Assembly: GCA_913009765.1 (NCBI GenBank)
Contig: CAJVYT010000285.1
Span: 1-5,914 of the forward strand
From: an uncultured candidate division Zixibacteria bacterium
Lineage (GTDB): Bacteria > Zixibacteria > MSB-5A5 > GN15 > FEB-12
DNA: 5,914 bases
Reading direction: 5' to 3'
Shown here: positions 4,932 through 5,914 of the stretch, piece by piece
Layout of the letters: each line of letters opens with the position of its first letter
Position numbering within the stretch: the stretch's first letter is position 1
Made by a program: the position numbers and the translations under genes
The notes under the pieces: model-generated
What the model was told of the DNA's origin: nothing
What the model saw: the letters and a program-made list of their open reading frames with translations, nothing else
The model's database searches: none

Positions 4932-5348
4932 CTACCCAAAAAAACTTCTCCGTTTAAAAACATACACTACTGTAATAAAAAGGAAAGACAAGAATAGTAA
5001 TTCAAAAAAAACAGAAAGAGTTCTTGATGGCATGCGACCTAAAAATAATAATAATTCTTCTGCTGATATAGTAAAGTGATTTATAATAATGTTACTGATA
5101 GTGAAAATGTTATAACCGATAAACAGCTTCCATGTTAATATTTTTAACTTCAAAAAACCTATCCCGATAAGCAAACAAAGTAAGCTACTCACTCCATATA
5201 AAAACTTTGCAGGCATTCCCAAATAAAAACTCCCAAATAATGGGAAGGGATCATTATACAAAAAAATATAACTCACAAAGCCAATAATATTAATTATTGC
5301 TAAAATGGTTATTCCTAACGGACGTTTACGATTGTTTTTTTTATCCAT
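4932..5348 (-). CDS. Small four-helix membrane protein, putative immunity partner of the C1 Rhs tip
   Basis: This encodes 138 residues. A basic N-terminus (MDKKNNRKRP) leads into the first helix at about 11-31; further helices lie at about 48-66, 71-90 and 112-131, followed by a basic KRR tail. The N-terminal RPLGITILAI pattern also occurs in various small hydrophobic bacterial and archaeal proteins, but it tells nothing certain of function. It has no LSFFVG motif and no clear similarity to the other partners. The ATG lies three bases after the tip's TGA; I see no Shine-Dalgarno sequence, so translation may depend on readthrough from the tip gene. The sequence is very AT-rich compared with the Rhs core. 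Its place suggests the immunity protein for the C1 tip, as inferred for the other cassettes. Confidence 0.75.
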   Translation of the reverse strand: MDKKNNRKRPLGITILAIINIIGFVSYIFLYNDPFPLFGSFYLGMPAKFLYGVSSLLCLLIGIGFLKLKILTWKLFIGYNIFTISNIIINHFTISAEELLLFLGRMPSRTLSVFFELLFLSFLFITVVYVFKRRSFFG

Positions 5349-5351
5349 TAT

Positions 5352-5914
5352 TCATTTTGACGTACAGGGTGGCCTCGCACATTCTGCCGCGCATTTAATC
5401 GTAATCGGAATCAACTGTATATATGCTTTACCGTCACATATCTTTTTTATTGAGTAGCAAAAGGACATCAAAATAGGATTCCCGCCAGTTGAACTCGCAC
5501 ATGCCATAAAAGCGTTAAGGCACTTAAATTTATCTCTTTTATAATCTTTGTATCTAGGATCCTTTTTCATACAGTTAAATATACATTTAGCATAATTTAT
5601 AGCATCATAATAAATTAATGGATCATTTACTATAAATAACCCATACGCATCTGCAAAATTAACCGGATTATTCCCCACATACAAATAGAGATGATTCATC
5701 CCTTGTTTAATCCCAATCGGATCACTTTCCACATACCTGCCTATCACAGGATTATAATCCCTGAAATAATTGTAATGCAGACCTGTTTCTTCATCATAAT
5801 ACTGACCGGGGAAGCGGAGGTTATTGGTTATTGAACCTGTGATTGAATATTCCTCTCCAAAAGGCAAATACTCGCCCTGCCAGACTGTCTGCCCTGCTCC
5901 ATCCGTCATCATCA
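5352..5914 (-). CDS. Rhs core end with cysteine-rich variable tip (cassette C1), partial at right edge
   Basis: The frame is open to the window edge, so the true start lies beyond it; the first Met in view (5910-5912) belongs to the conserved PMMMTD core stretch. Visible residues 1-92 are Rhs core, with TVWQGEYLPFGEEY, FPGQYYDEETGLHYNYF, GRYVESDPIGI and a border reading DAYGL (88-92), where Ala replaces the usual Pro. The 94-residue tip has nine cysteines (110, 114, 131, 138, 152, 159, 174, 178, 183), arranged as CX3C, CX6C, CX6C, CX3C and a last Cys, with a basic middle (KKDPRYKDYKRDK). No toxin family is recognised. This core differs from the other four at several positions (NYFRDYNPVIG, ESDPIG, KQGMNHLYLYV). 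Being first in transcription order, it could be the native tip of a full-length rhs gene, with C2-C5 as displaced tips; this needs sequence outside the window. Confidence 0.8.
   Translation of the reverse strand, partial: MMTDGAGQTVWQGEYLPFGEEYSITGSITNNLRFPGQYYDEETGLHYNYFRDYNPVIGRYVESDPIGIKQGMNHLYLYVGNNPVNFADAYGLFIVNDPLIYYDAINYAKCIFNCMKKDPRYKDYKRDKFKCLNAFMACASSTGGNPILMSFCYSIKKICDGKAYIQLIPITIKCAAECARPPCTSK

Noticed and set aside
4897..5079. Plus-strand frame at 4897-5079
   Set aside because: It starts in direct repeats and runs antisense to the C1 partner membrane protein; its Lys/Asn-rich product is typical of a chance frame in AT-rich DNA.
1..5914. Integron cassette array with attC sites
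   Set aside because: Gene-cassette layout and palindromes invite the idea, but I find no integrase, no paired RYYYAAC and GTTRRRY core sites, and the cassettes share long coding homology, which integron cassettes do not.

Overview
The window reads as a piece of a bacterial Rhs (YD-repeat polymorphic toxin) locus. All convincing coding sequence is on the minus strand, so the biological order runs from high to low coordinates. The host is probably an environmental bacterium with an AT-rich genome; nothing here fixes its phylum. I see no RNA gene, CRISPR array, transposase or promoter I can defend.

The layout is a head-to-tail array of at least five Rhs tip cassettes, called C1 to C5 in transcription order. 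Each complete cassette has three parts: (i) the conserved end of an Rhs core, with YD repeats, HNDHLG, FPGQYYDxETGLHYN, GRYVExDPIGI and a DPxGL-like border; (ii) a short variable C-terminal tip of about 80-95 residues, rich in cysteine; (iii) a small hydrophobic protein starting within a few bases of the tip stop codon. C1 is 5352-5914 (running off the right edge) plus partner 4932-5348. C2 is 3791-4795 plus 3355-3789. C3 is 2012-3328 plus 1734-2012. C4 is 635-1627 plus 230-634. C5 is a decayed core remnant at 1-214 that runs off the left edge.

C2, C3 and C4 are headless: their Rhs frames open straight out of intercassette sequence, with no normal Rhs N-terminus. This matches the known orphan rhs-CT/immunity arrangement, in which displaced tips lie downstream of a full-length rhs gene and can be recombined onto it through the shared core. 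C1 may be the tip of that full-length gene, since it continues past the window edge; this is inference.

The tips match no toxin domain I recognise. They carry 5 to 9 cysteines each, and the C4 tip has six cysteines spaced exactly 11 residues apart. All partners are predicted membrane proteins (four helices in C1, C2 and C4; two in C3). Tip and partner are probably toxin and immunity protein, possibly acting at a membrane, but that function is inferred from layout.

Repeat structure adds a second layer. C2 and C4 share one core type and the same intercassette element with two hairpins. C3 and C5 share another core type. The A-B-A-B order, with a spacing of 3168 bases between the two hairpin elements, suggests duplication of a two-cassette unit followed by replacement of the tips and gene conversion in the cores. 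REP-like junction sequences supply the stop codons of two partner genes.
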